Notes: a model not told the origin generated them from the letters alone. 46,480 bases of DNA from Bacilli bacterium (GCA_022791775.1 JAAVZT010000001.1:1-46480); one strand, 5' to 3'; counted from the stretch's first letter, positions 1 through 7,768 are shown. A program made the numbers and translations.

Positions 1-48
1 TAAGAAACTTACACATCAATATTAAATTATTCCTTATTTCATAAGGGT

Positions 49-210
49 TTAATGTTGTGTAAGACTGATTTTGCACTCTTCAAATAATAAATAATCATTA
101 CTATTAACTTTTAAAATATGTAGTTTAGTATAGGCAATAATAGTATTTTTAATATTAATAACACTTCTGCTATTAGGTTCATAACTAACACAAGCAAATC
201 CACATATCAT
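49..210 (-). CDS. Possible small or remnant ORF, 53 aa
   Basis: An ATG-started ORF of 53 codons reads toward the left edge. The product begins MICGFACVSYEP and contains no low-complexity run. Nothing in it matches a family I recognise. The sequence before the ATG has only a weak purine stretch, and a stop lies four codons further up in frame. It lies downstream of the tRNA-Ala terminator, so it would need its own promoter, and I see none. It could be a genuine short protein, the tail of a decayed gene, or chance in A/T-rich DNA. Confidence 0.2.
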   Translation of the reverse strand: MICGFACVSYEPNSRSVINIKNTIIAYTKLHILKVNSNDYLLFEECKISLTQH

Positions 211-248
211 ATCTACATTTCTTTCTTAGTTCACTTATCTTAAACAAC

Positions 249-273
249 AAAAAACTAACTATTTCTAGTTAGT
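249..273 (-). terminator. Rho-independent terminator after tRNA-Ala
   Basis: On the minus strand an 8-bp stem (ACTAACTA/TAGTTAGT, loop GAAA) is followed by a run of T. It lies about 45 bases beyond the tRNA 3' end and would end a transcript containing the tRNA. Confidence 0.7.
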
Positions 274-316
274 AGTTTATTAGTCTCGACTGAAAAGCTC
301 GAGTTATCATTCAATC

Positions 317-393
317 TGGTGGAGAATAAGGGATTCGAACCCTTGACCCCCACGGTGCAAACGTGGTGCTCTAGCCAGCTGAGCTAATTCCCC
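317..393 (-). tRNA. tRNA-Ala (anticodon TGC)
   Basis: The minus strand folds into a standard 77-nt cloverleaf. It has a 7-bp acceptor stem, a D arm with AGCTCAGCTGG, an anticodon stem CCACG/CGTGG enclosing TTTGCAC, and a T arm with GGTTCGAATCC. The anticodon TGC reads alanine codons. The third acceptor pair is G3-U70, the known identity element for alanyl-tRNA synthetase, which confirms the assignment. The 3' CCA is encoded in the DNA. It sits alone between rpoZ and a terminator. Confidence 0.97.
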
Positions 394-466
394 AAGAACA
401 GATTAATCTTAACATAAAAAATAAATTGTGGCAAGTCTTTTTTTATTTTTGATTATAGAAAAAGAC

Positions 467-673
467 TTATTCATTCTCCATTTGAATTTGAATAAGTCCT
501 TTATCCACTTCTTCTAAAGCTCTTCCTAGTGGTTTTTTATTTACATAGTCTTTTTCGTTCATTTGATAGTGATTATTTTCTAACATTTGTTTTGCACGAC
601 GGCTTGCAACATGTACGAGCATATACTTTGAGTCCACTATATTTAAAAGCTTATCAATTGATGGATATAACAT
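467..673 (-). CDS. rpoZ: RNA polymerase omega subunit
   Basis: This 68-residue protein fits the small omega subunit, which helps assemble and stabilise RNA polymerase around beta-prime. It begins MLYPSIDKLL and keeps the family core: a lysine before Y-x-L-V-x-x-x-S-R-R-A-(K/R)-Q (here YMLVHVASRRAKQ, residues 17-29), then a K-P-L-G-x-A-L-E-E motif (residues 47-55). In Bacillus rpoZ usually follows gmk; here the guanylate kinase-like gene is 14 kb away, so the pair has been separated. It precedes the tRNA-Ala gene on the same strand. Confidence 0.93.
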   Translation of the reverse strand: MLYPSIDKLLNIVDSKYMLVHVASRRAKQMLENNHYQMNEKDYVNKKPLGRALEEVDKGLIQIQMENE

Positions 674-717
674 AATCTCACGTCCTTACATTAATATCAT
701 ACTAAACTCATTGTAAA

Positions 718-2616
718 TCATACAGCAATTTCACTTTTTTTAGACGCTTCTTTGACACATTTTCTTAATGCATTTAATATTTCTACCATTGCCCAAGTAT
801 CTTGTTGGCAATATATTCTTAAAGCTTCTTGTTTTAGCTTGCGCTCTTCTACGCTCATTTTATCATAATTAGCATATTCAATAATTGCTTCTGTTCCATT
901 TTTTACTTCTAATTGATCATAGGTTAAATCTGAAAAAATAGGTAATGTTTTTTTGATGGAATAAGAACCACTTAAATTGGGATGATAATAATTTATACAT
1001 TTGCTTTCTTCTTTAGAAAAACCTAATTCTTCATAAAATTTCTGATTATTATTAATAATCCACAGTAAATCAAAACCTCGATGATAAATTTTCATTAAGT
1101 CTTCCTGGTACTTTGGAAAGCATTCTGCTAATTCTTTTATTCTACCTTTTTCAAAGGCAACATTTTGGGCTAATAAAGTTCCTTGATTGGGATTAATATA
1201 TTTTATTAAACACTGGATTAGTTTTTCTCTTTCATCATGACTTGTTGTTGCTAAAAAAACAACATTATCTTTATTTTTATCACAAACTCCAGGAGAAGTT
1301 TCAATATGTAAACTAAATTCAAATGGAGATTGGGTAAATGGCTTTTCGCCAGCGAATCTTGGTACTGGACAAGGAAATGTTTCAAAATCCAAATGATAAA
1401 TAGGATATTCAATTTTATTCAGTCCAGCTTTTATTTTTTCAATATTTTGAAAAATTGTATTATTTTGATAACAGTTTCGTTGAATCTTATGATTTTCATT
1501 CTGAATCCAATTTTCTGGAATATCGAGTAAATCATAATATCCTTCATTTATTAACTGTAATCCTTTATGGTAATAGCCATTTTCATCTTTAAATCCTTTT
1601 GGATTATGTAAATAACTTAAAGAGGAATTTTTTGAAGGAATATGGTTCCCACAGATGGCTTTAAAGAATTTACAACAGGTCTGCTTTTTATAGTTACATG
1701 ATTCTGATAATATACAGGGCTTAGCATTACTATTTTTTAAATATTCATATATATTGTCAGCATCTTTCTCTACTTTCTTTTGAAGTTCTTTTGTTAATTC
1801 ATTTAAATGAAAGAAAGTGATTAATTCTTGATTATTCTGATCTTTTTGATATTTTGCTTTCCCGTTTTCATAAGTTCCGTCAAATATATAATCGGCATTT
1901 AAAACGGCTAAGTAGTAGTTAATGTTTTTCATTTTTTTTTCATTTTTAGAAGCTTGATATTCTTTTTCAATAATAAAACGTTGGACAGCCAAATCATAAA
2001 TATAAGACCCTATTCCGTAACGATTTTGAAGTTTTGATTTTAGCGCTTGATAAGTTTTATATGGCATTTCCTTTTCAAGAGGATAATCTTTTTCATACTC
2101 TTTTAATGTATAAATATTCCCCTTTTTAAAAAAAATAGAATGTTTTTCTTCTTTAGGATATCCACCCTGTAAATTGACATATTTTTTACTTGTTGTAGCT
2201 TTTACTTCGATAATATTAATTTGATTTCCTGATTCATTATAAATATCTACATAACAAAGAAACTTTAACCCTTTATAGGTACAATCAAAACTCTCTTGAT
2301 TTTTTGTTTCAAGAGCATAAACTGTCTTTCCAGGAAACATTTTTTCCACTATTTTCCCAGCTTCTTCTTCTACTTTTTTATAGTATTCCATCATTGCTTC
2401 TAATTGACGATTCTTTACATTTATTTTATCAATTAATTTACTATCTTCTTCTTCAAACATGGAAGATAATAATTCTTCTAAAGCTAATTGATATTCTTTT
2501 GCTTTATAATTTTCATAAGAGATATCTGCTTCTAATCGATCTTGATTTACTTTTTCTAAAGCAACATAACGAGGACAACGCGAAAATTCCAAAAAATCTG
2601 TTTTGGTTATGGCCAT
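718..2616 (-). CDS. DUF2779 protein: Cas4/RecB-like nuclease fused to a DEDD exonuclease-like domain
   Basis: The 632-residue protein has two nuclease-like parts. The N-terminal part shows Asp124 and Glu137-x-Lys139, the spacing of the PD-(D/E)xK core of Cas4/RecB nucleases. It also has one early cysteine (Cys14, in SRCPRY) and a later group (Cys301, Cys307, Cys314/315, Cys322), the split pattern that holds a 4Fe-4S cluster in Cas4 and AddB. The C-terminal part has the DxE motif HLDFETF (Asp410, Glu412) and ends with YCQQDTWAMV (Asp606), matching a DEDD/RNase H-like exonuclease. This combination is the DUF2779 family, whose substrate is unknown. The start overlaps the stop of the upstream pseudopilin (TAATG), so the two are translationally linked. 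A role in DNA repair or end processing is inference. Confidence 0.8.
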   Translation of the reverse strand: MAITKTDFLEFSRCPRYVALEKVNQDRLEADISYENYKAKEYQLALEELLSSMFEEEDSKLIDKINVKNRQLEAMMEYYKKVEEEAGKIVEKMFPGKTVYALETKNQESFDCTYKGLKFLCYVDIYNESGNQINIIEVKATTSKKYVNLQGGYPKEEKHSIFFKKGNIYTLKEYEKDYPLEKEMPYKTYQALKSKLQNRYGIGSYIYDLAVQRFIIEKEYQASKNEKKMKNINYYLAVLNADYIFDGTYENGKAKYQKDQNNQELITFFHLNELTKELQKKVEKDADNIYEYLKNSNAKPCILSESCNYKKQTCCKFFKAICGNHIPSKNSSLSYLHNPKGFKDENGYYHKGLQLINEGYYDLLDIPENWIQNENHKIQRNCYQNNTIFQNIEKIKAGLNKIEYPIYHLDFETFPCPVPRFAGEKPFTQSPFEFSLHIETSPGVCDKNKDNVVFLATTSHDEREKLIQCLIKYINPNQGTLLAQNVAFEKGRIKELAECFPKYQEDLMKIYHRGFDLLWIINNNQKFYEELGFSKEESKCINYYHPNLSGSYSIKKTLPIFSDLTYDQLEVKNGTEAIIEYANYDKMSVEERKLKQEALRIYCQQDTWAMVEILNALRKCVKEASKKSEIAV

Positions 2617-2957
2617 TATTCTACAACTTCAATTTCAAAAGAATTGCTTTCTTTTTGATAGCTTATTTTTATTTTCATAGAATTATAAGCATCTTTTTCA
2701 AATAAAAATCCTGCTGTTGCAACTTCTTTTGCGTATATATAGGTTACTTCTTCTTTTTTAAAATCCTCTTCTTTGCTTTTTACATAAGCTTTTGTAGCTT
2801 GCTGCACTAAAGATTTTACTTCTTCTTTTTGAATATCTGGATCATTAATCTCTTTAAATGCATAACTTGTTTTTGAAATGCATATTAATGCTATAATTCC
2901 CGTTAAGGCAATGATCGCTACTAATTCTGGAACAGTATAACCTTTTTTATTGTTCAT
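2616..2957 (-). CDS. Type II/IV pseudopilin-like protein
   Basis: This 113-residue protein starts with a type IV prepilin leader. A short basic segment ends in Gly, followed by YTVPELVAIIALTGIIAL, which is the cleavage site, the Glu at +5 and the hydrophobic helix of ComGC/GspG-like pseudopilins. The rest is a small, charged, soluble domain. It would be processed by a prepilin peptidase and sit in the membrane or a short pseudopilus. No secretion ATPase or peptidase gene is near. It overlaps the DUF2779 gene by one base in a TAATG junction and appears to head that two-gene operon. Confidence 0.75.
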   Translation of the reverse strand: MNNKKGYTVPELVAIIALTGIIALICISKTSYAFKEINDPDIQKEEVKSLVQQATKAYVKSKEEDFKKEEVTYIYAKEVATAGFLFEKDAYNSMKIKISYQKESNSFEIEVVE

Positions 2958-2991
2958 ATTTTCACCCTACTTATTTTTTATTATATCATAA

Positions 2992-3020
2992 ATTTTATCC
3001 TTTTTTTGATATCTTTTCAA
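2992..3020 (-). promoter_or_regulatory. SigA-type promoter for the pseudopilin-DUF2779 pair
   Basis: On the minus strand TTGAAA is followed after 17 bases by TAAAAT, 35 bases before the pseudopilin ATG. A TATAAT lies slightly further downstream and is a competing -10 element. Confidence 0.45.
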
Positions 3021-3033
3021 CCAATATTTGGAT

Positions 3034-3059
3034 AAAAAAAGATCAACCTTTCGGGATCT
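3034..3059 (-). terminator. Terminator after argS
   Basis: On the minus strand, directly after the argS stop, AGATC-CC-GAAA-GG-TT-GATCT forms a stem with a two-base bulge, followed by seven T. Confidence 0.7.
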
Positions 3060-3064
3060 GTTTT

Positions 3065-4807
3065 TTACATTCTAGTTGGCACTTGAATTGCTAAGATATC
3101 CAGTAACAAAAGATTTACATCATAAACAAGTTTTGTTAAGGCTATCCACGTACTTTTTACACTTTCTTCCTTTTCTGTTAAAATTCGATTTTCAGCATAA
3201 AAATTATTATAGGTATTATTTAAATAATAAAGATAATTGGCTAATTCATGAAGAGATTTTTCTTGGAGAGATTTTTCTAATACTTTTTGTAAATTTAGAA
3301 GATGTAAAAATACTTTTTTAGCACTTAAAACTTTAAAATTTTGAAAATATAATTTTTTTATTTTTTCTTCTTTAGCTTTTTTTAATAAAGAGCGCATGCG
3401 AACAGTGGAATATAGAATAAACGGACCTGTTTTTCCACTAGTGTCACTAAATTTTTTTAAGTCGAAAATATAATCAGTTGCTCGATGCGATAGTAGATCA
3501 GCAAATTTAATCGTTGCTGCCGTAATTATTTTTGAAGTAAGAATACGTTCTTCTCCTTGAATGGCAGGAATCATATTTTTATCGGTTTCCTCATTTACTA
3601 AATTCATTAATTCTCGTAAAGATAATACTCCTCCGTCTCTAGTTTTAAATGGTTTTCCATCTTTTCCATTCATGGTTCCAAAACCAATAAATTCCAATTT
3701 TGTTGTTTTAGGAATGATAGAGGATTTGGTGGCGGCACGAAATACTTGGATAAAATGCAATTCTTGTCTTTTATCTACAACATACCATATTTCATCATAG
3801 TTTTCTTTTTTTCGATCCCATAATGTAGCTAAATCCGTTGTTTCATAGGACACTGTTTCATTACTTTTAATTAATAATAAAGGGGGAACAGGTAATTTAT
3901 CGATTTCTTCTTCTACACTAATAATTTCAGCGCCTTCGCTAAGTGTTGTTAAACTTTTTTTTCTTAAATAATCTAACATTTCTGGAATAAATTGCTCCGC
4001 ATCGCTTTCTCCATTCCATAAATCAAAATGCACATCTAATTCTTGATATATTTCTTTCATATCTTTAGTCGATAATGCTAATATAGAACGCCATAATGCT
4101 TTGTAACACGGATCATTTTGTTGAAGCAAATAAGTAATATGACGAGCTTTTTCCATTATTTTTTCATCAGCTTTTGCTTTTTGACTAGCAATTGGATAAA
4201 GATTGATTAAATCTTCATTCGTTATGGGTAAATCTACAACTGTATCCGCATGAAAATCTGTTTGAAAACAAGATAAGTCTGGATATCTAGTTTGAATTTC
4301 TAACATGATCATTCCCATTTGAAGTCCATAATCTCCTAAGTGAACATCTCCAATGACTTCATAACCTAATGATTTTGCTAATCGTTTTAGGGATTCACCA
4401 ATATTAGCACTTCTTAAATGTCCAACATGTAGTACTTTAGCAACGTTGGGACCACCATAATCAATTAATATTTTTTTAGATGGCAACTTTTCAAAATAGC
4501 ACTTTTCTTCTAAAAGTAGATTAGCATAATTTAATAATGCTTGATCTTGAAAAGTAATATTTAAAAATCCTGGTCCAGCTACAATAACTTTTGCAAAATC
4601 TTCATCTTTTTCTAATTCTTTAGCAATTAAATTGGCAATTTCTAGAGGATTTTGGTCCATTCTTTTGGCAATGGCCATGATTCCATTATATTGAAAATCT
4701 CCCAATTCTTTCTTAGTAGAAGGAATTAAAGAAACTTCTTCTACATCATAATGGAAAGATTTAAGGATTGATTTTATTTTACTTTCTTGTATTTTTAAGA
4801 AATTCAT
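3065..4807 (-). CDS. argS: Arginyl-tRNA synthetase
   Basis: This class I synthetase charges tRNA-Arg. It shows the N-terminal Arg-tRNA synthetase domain, the signature around residues 124-138 (VLHVGHLRSANIGE, the HIGH box as HVGH), a degenerate KMSKS region (KTRDGG) and a C-terminal alpha-helical anticodon-binding domain. I place the start at the ATG at 4807 (MNFLKIQESK), giving 580 residues. It is preceded by AAAGGTTGTGAG, whereas a longer in-frame start ten codons upstream has no ribosome binding site. It is a single-gene unit ended by a hairpin. I see no T-box leader upstream. Confidence 0.95.
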   Translation of the reverse strand: MNFLKIQESKIKSILKSFHYDVEEVSLIPSTKKELGDFQYNGIMAIAKRMDQNPLEIANLIAKELEKDEDFAKVIVAGPGFLNITFQDQALLNYANLLLEEKCYFEKLPSKKILIDYGGPNVAKVLHVGHLRSANIGESLKRLAKSLGYEVIGDVHLGDYGLQMGMIMLEIQTRYPDLSCFQTDFHADTVVDLPITNEDLINLYPIASQKAKADEKIMEKARHITYLLQQNDPCYKALWRSILALSTKDMKEIYQELDVHFDLWNGESDAEQFIPEMLDYLRKKSLTTLSEGAEIISVEEEIDKLPVPPLLLIKSNETVSYETTDLATLWDRKKENYDEIWYVVDKRQELHFIQVFRAATKSSIIPKTTKLEFIGFGTMNGKDGKPFKTRDGGVLSLRELMNLVNEETDKNMIPAIQGEERILTSKIITAATIKFADLLSHRATDYIFDLKKFSDTSGKTGPFILYSTVRMRSLLKKAKEEKIKKLYFQNFKVLSAKKVFLHLLNLQKVLEKSLQEKSLHELANYLYYLNNTYNNFYAENRILTEKEESVKSTWIALTKLVYDVNLLLLDILAIQVPTRM

Positions 4808-4872
4808 TTTCTCACAACCTTTGTTATACTTTACCATGAATTTTCAAAGTTCGCAATTTCTTCCTTTTTATC

Positions 4873-4901
4873 ATAAAAAAATCTCGATAAGATTTCGAGA
4901 C
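4873..4901 (-). terminator. Terminator after the CotD-like 3' fragment
   Basis: On the minus strand TCTCGA-aatctta-TCGAGA is followed by seven T, just beyond the stop of the small coat ORF. It was probably the terminator of the intact coat gene. Confidence 0.8.
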
Positions 4902-4904
4902 TTT

Positions 4905-5027
4905 TTAACAGCAACGATTGCCATATACATTTGAGTATTCATCTTCTTCAGAATATGAATAACATGGTGTATAACTATGATGGTATACATGATGATTGAT
5001 CATTCTAGTATGACATGGAATCATATG
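4905..5027 (-). pseudogene. 3' half of a CotD-like spore coat gene, split by the 5026-9762 element
   Basis: The residues encoded here, beginning H-M-I-P-C-H-T-R-M-I-N-H-H and ending in two cysteines, resemble the second half of Bacillus CotD, which has V-P-H-x-x-P-x-H-T followed by N-H-x-H and ends in a Cys-Cys tail. The frame stays open upstream to an ATG at 5057 that overlaps the stop of the NERD gene (ATGA). Another ATG at 5024 follows AAAAAGGA. Either could start a short peptide, but neither makes a whole CotD. Joined at CA (plus-strand 5026-5027 to 9761-9762) with the ORF at 9754-9984, it gives a continuous in-frame protein of 114 residues. It may therefore be an exon-like fragment expressed only after excision of the element, or a dead remnant. 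Confidence 0.7.
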
Positions 5028-5040
5028 TGTGTGTCCTTTT
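5015..5040. other. Predicted attachment site, left junction
   Basis: The proposed crossover dinucleotide is TG at 5026-5027, inside the alternating tract TGTGTGTG at 5026-5033. The coat-gene half lies to the left and the element to the right. The repeated TG leaves some ambiguity. Only the first TG, or the pair six bases on, keeps the coat frame open, and the first gives the gap-free match to CotD. Confidence 0.5.
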
Positions 5041-5053
5041 TTGATAGATTTAT

Positions 5054-5788
5054 TCATTTCTTAATGTATTTACATTTAGGATAATTAGAACAACCAATAA
5101 ATTTGCCATATTTACCATTACGTTCTACTAATTTATTACCACATTTTGGACATATCATATTATTTTCTAATTCTCTATTATTATTAATCTTAATACGAAT
5201 ATCTTTCACATGCTGTTTTCTTAAAAACTTATCTTCAATATTATTAGATATAATTATATTTGCTAATTCTTTTATATCTTTATCAACAAGTAATTCTTCA
5301 TATTTTAAAATTTCACTTTTTAAATAGTCAACTTGTGTGACTATACTTCTACTTTTAACAGCAATCTTTGCTTGATTGGAAAAACATACAATGGGGATAA
5401 AACATTTATCATCTAGTTTAAGTAAATTTGATAGAGATTTTAGGTGCCCATAATTTTGATGAATAGGATTCACAAAATAACTTTTATTTTTTCCTAAATA
5501 TTGACACCATTTATTATCATATTCTTTTCCTTTAATCAAACCATAATAATTTTTCATTTCTATAACAAAAATACCAAATTTTGATAAAACTAAATGGTCA
5601 ATTTGATGAGTTCCTTTTTCATCTTTTATCATAATATCATTTAAAACCACATATTTATTTTTAGGTAATTTTTTTAATTCTAATTTTACCCAAAATTCAC
5701 CCATAAATCCTCTAAACTTTGGATAATATATTTTTAATATTATGCCTAATACTATTAAAATAATTCCTTCAACAAAACTTTTAATCAT
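5054..5788 (-). CDS. NERD-domain nuclease-like membrane protein with C-terminal zinc finger
   Basis: The protein (244 aa) opens with a membrane helix (residues 7-23), followed by a NERD domain with QIDH (Asp64), VIEMKN (Glu77-x-Lys79) and a downstream Gln in NPIHQNYGH. Together these resemble the PD-(D/E)xK nuclease core that NERD shares with restriction-like enzymes. The last 32 residues form a topoisomerase-type zinc finger with Cys213, Cys216, Cys233 and Cys239. NERD proteins are presumed to act on nucleic acid, but their role is unsettled. It is the cargo gene nearest the left end of the element, and its stop (TGA) overlaps the ATG of the coat-fragment ORF. Roles in defence or in DNA processing at excision are both guesses. 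Confidence 0.78.
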   Translation of the reverse strand: MIKSFVEGIILIVLGIILKIYYPKFRGFMGEFWVKLELKKLPKNKYVVLNDIMIKDEKGTHQIDHLVLSKFGIFVIEMKNYYGLIKGKEYDNKWCQYLGKNKSYFVNPIHQNYGHLKSLSNLLKLDDKCFIPIVCFSNQAKIAVKSRSIVTQVDYLKSEILKYEELLVDKDIKELANIIISNNIEDKFLRKQHVKDIRIKINNNRELENNMICPKCGNKLVERNGKYGKFIGCSNYPKCKYIKK

Positions 5789-5825
5789 ATGATGAAATCA
5801 CCACCATAATGATTATATCATGATT

Positions 5826-7394
5826 CTAAGCTAAATCCTTAAAAGTAGCCTTAATATTTATTGTTTTGTCTTCAAATATTTCAATTTTATCAATTAAATT
5901 AATTATTAATTCTCTACTTGGTTCTTTCATAGATAAAAATTTATTAGTATATTCATCAATCATTTTATTTTTATATTCCTTATTAATATTGTCATTAATA
6001 CTATTATTTAATTCTGTGTATTTTTTTTGTTTTATATTTAGTTCATTTTCTAGCCTAACCTTTACTCTTTCAAATTGTTTTTCAGTTATTTTTTTATTTA
6101 ACTTATCAATGTAAATAATATCTAAATTATTATTTATTTGTTTAATATCATTAATTATTCTTTCTAACTCTTTTTTATTATTTAATTTATTATCTTCAGT
6201 TAAATTATTTAATACATTATTTTTAACTTTATCTTTATTAATATAATTTAAGCACATATTAGTTAACGAATTTATTATAACTTTCTCTAATTCATCATAG
6301 TTATTAGAATGAGTAGTACATAATCTTTTTTTCATATAAGTTCTATAATAATTACAAATCGTATAACATCTATTATCTTTTTTACGTCTAGATTGTATCG
6401 ACATTCTATGTCCACAATCCCCACAATATAATAATCCATCTAATAAATGAATTTCTTTTTTTTCGTTTCTGCCTTTATTTTTAGGTATTCTTTTTTGAAC
6501 TTCATAAAATGTTTCTTTATCAATAATTTCTTCATGAGTATTTTCAACAATTATATAATCATTAGGATTATTCTTAATTATTTTTTTTACTTTATAGTTT
6601 ACTTTATTCCGTTTATTTTGTACCATATCACCTATATATATCCTATTTGTTAAAATATCTCTTATAGTTTTAGAATGCCACTCTCCAAATTTTAAATTAT
6701 AGTTACTTTTCCATTCAAAGTTATAGTATTGTGCTGGAGTTTTAACTCTTTCATTTGTTAACTGTTTGGCTATCTTAAAAAACGATAATCCATCTAAACA
6801 CATATCAAATATTCTTTTAACAACACTTGCTTGTTCAGTATTTATTACTAAATGATTTTTATTATCTTTATCTTGATCATATCCAAATGGAGTTCTACCT
6901 CCTACCCATTTTCCTTCTTTCATTTTTGCTTTTAGACTAGATTTTATTTTTTTTGAAATATCTTTAGCATACATATCATTCATTATAGCTTTAAATGGAG
7001 CTATATCATTATTAGTACTATCCAAAAAGGTATCTATGTTATCTGTTACTGCAATATACCTAACATTATGTTTTGGAAAATATCTTTCAATTAAATTTCC
7101 TGTACCAATATAATCTCTTCCAAGTCTTGACATATCTTTAGTAATAACCATATTTATTTTACCAGATTCAATATCATTTAATAATCTATTAAAATCAGGT
7201 CTGTCAAAATTAGTTCCAGAGTAACCATCATCTATATAAATATCATATACTCTTAAATTATTCTCTTTCACATATTGAAGTAATAAACTTTTTTGATTTG
7301 TAATACTTTCACTTTCTAAGGTTTTATCATCATCTTCCCTAGATAATCTTATATAAAGTCCAACATTATATATCTTATTTAAACTCTCTAACAA
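5826..7394 (-). CDS. Large serine recombinase
   Basis: This 522-residue enzyme is a large serine integrase/resolvase. The catalytic domain begins with GLYIRLSRED, with nucleophile Ser18, and continues through the YSGTNFDRPDF and KDMSRLGRDYI motifs. Next come a recombinase domain, a zinc ribbon (LLYCGDCGHRMS, then further cysteines near residues 348 and 360) and a long C-terminal coiled-coil region that normally controls the direction of recombination. The start is TTG at 7394, chosen because AAAGGAGG lies at ideal distance; it overlaps the stop of the upstream small ORF. Relatives such as SpoIVCA (skin), SprA (SP-beta) and TnpX excise or integrate elements. Its location inside a split coat gene makes it the likely enzyme that inserts and removes this segment. 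Confidence 0.95.
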   Translation of the reverse strand: MLESLNKIYNVGLYIRLSREDDDKTLESESITNQKSLLLQYVKENNLRVYDIYIDDGYSGTNFDRPDFNRLLNDIESGKINMVITKDMSRLGRDYIGTGNLIERYFPKHNVRYIAVTDNIDTFLDSTNNDIAPFKAIMNDMYAKDISKKIKSSLKAKMKEGKWVGGRTPFGYDQDKDNKNHLVINTEQASVVKRIFDMCLDGLSFFKIAKQLTNERVKTPAQYYNFEWKSNYNLKFGEWHSKTIRDILTNRIYIGDMVQNKRNKVNYKVKKIIKNNPNDYIIVENTHEEIIDKETFYEVQKRIPKNKGRNEKKEIHLLDGLLYCGDCGHRMSIQSRRKKDNRCYTICNYYRTYMKKRLCTTHSNNYDELEKVIINSLTNMCLNYINKDKVKNNVLNNLTEDNKLNNKKELERIINDIKQINNNLDIIYIDKLNKKITEKQFERVKVRLENELNIKQKKYTELNNSINDNINKEYKNKMIDEYTNKFLSMKEPSRELIINLIDKIEIFEDKTINIKATFKDLA

Positions 7395-7564
7395 TTCTTA
7401 CCTCCTTTAAGAGATAAATAAGCACATGATGATGGTACCTCACATTTTTTATTTTTACAAATCATTTGAATATATTTTTTAAGTTCCTTATTTAAAACTT
7501 TTATAAAAACATCATTTATATCATTATTTTCATTATAGATATAATTAATTTTGTACTTATCCAT
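7388..7564 (-). CDS. Small protein upstream of and coupled to the recombinase, 58 aa
   Basis: I start it at the ATG at 7564 (MDKYKINYIY), which follows GAGGTG at seven bases; a GTG five codons earlier lies within that binding site. The protein is acidic at its N-terminus, then basic, with three cysteines in the second half (MICKNKKCEV, SSCAYL) and a fourth at the C-terminus. Its stop overlaps the recombinase TTG start, and its last codons contain the recombinase ribosome binding site, so the two are translated together. Small ORFs in this position beside serine recombinases can encode direction factors or regulators. I do not recognise the family, so that role is only a possibility. Confidence 0.6.
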   Translation of the reverse strand: MDKYKINYIYNENNDINDVFIKVLNKELKKYIQMICKNKKCEVPSSCAYLSLKGGKNC

Positions 7565-7607
7565 TATTAAGCACCTCACTTAAATTTATGGATAAATAAC
7601 TGATTTT

Positions 7608-7658
7608 AGTAATACTAAATTGTATAATATTTAAATTACACACATATTTAGTATTACT
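7608..7658. repeat. 13-bp perfect inverted repeat in the recombinase leader
   Basis: AGTAATACTAAAT at 7608-7620 is repeated exactly in inverse at 7646-7658, with 25 bases between. In the minus-strand RNA the first arm overlaps the last codon and stop of the 11-codon leader peptide. No T-run follows, so it is not a simple terminator. It could be an RNA stem controlled by translation of the leader, or a protein-binding operator. Confidence 0.6.
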
Positions 7659-7689
7659 TATAAGCATTCGCTCTCTTTCTAATTATCAT
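7654..7689 (-). CDS. Predicted 11-aa leader peptide of the recombinase operon
   Basis: ATG at 7689 follows AAGAAGGAG at nine bases, the best ribosome binding site in this region, and encodes M-I-I-R-K-R-A-N-A-Y-K before TAA. It begins about 20 bases after the predicted transcription start. Its last lysine codon and stop lie inside the 5' arm of the 13-bp inverted repeat, the layout of attenuation systems in which a translating or stalled ribosome decides whether the stem forms. Translation has not been shown, and a chance ORF of this length is possible, but the strong binding site and position argue for it. Confidence 0.45.
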   Translation of the reverse strand: MIIRKRANAYK

Positions 7690-7714
7690 AAACATCATCT
7701 CCTTCTTGTGATGC

Positions 7715-7743
7715 ATGTTACCTCCATTAAAAAAATGAGTCAA
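7715..7743 (-). promoter_or_regulatory. Promoter of the recombinase operon
   Basis: On the minus strand TTGACT is followed after exactly 17 bases by TAACAT. It lies 26 bases upstream of the leader-peptide ATG and points at the small ORF and recombinase. Confidence 0.55.
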
Positions 7744-7768
7744 GCCATAAATTATAGAAAGTAATGCC

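Noticed and set aside
2304-2705. Plus-strand ORF of 133 aa opposite the DUF2779 and pseudopilin genes
   Set aside because: It is Leu/Phe/Ile-rich from the reverse of A-rich codons and fully overlaps two well-supported genes, so it is a shadow reading.
4808-4870. T-box leader for argS
   Set aside because: Too little space upstream of the start and no T-box motif or specifier stem.
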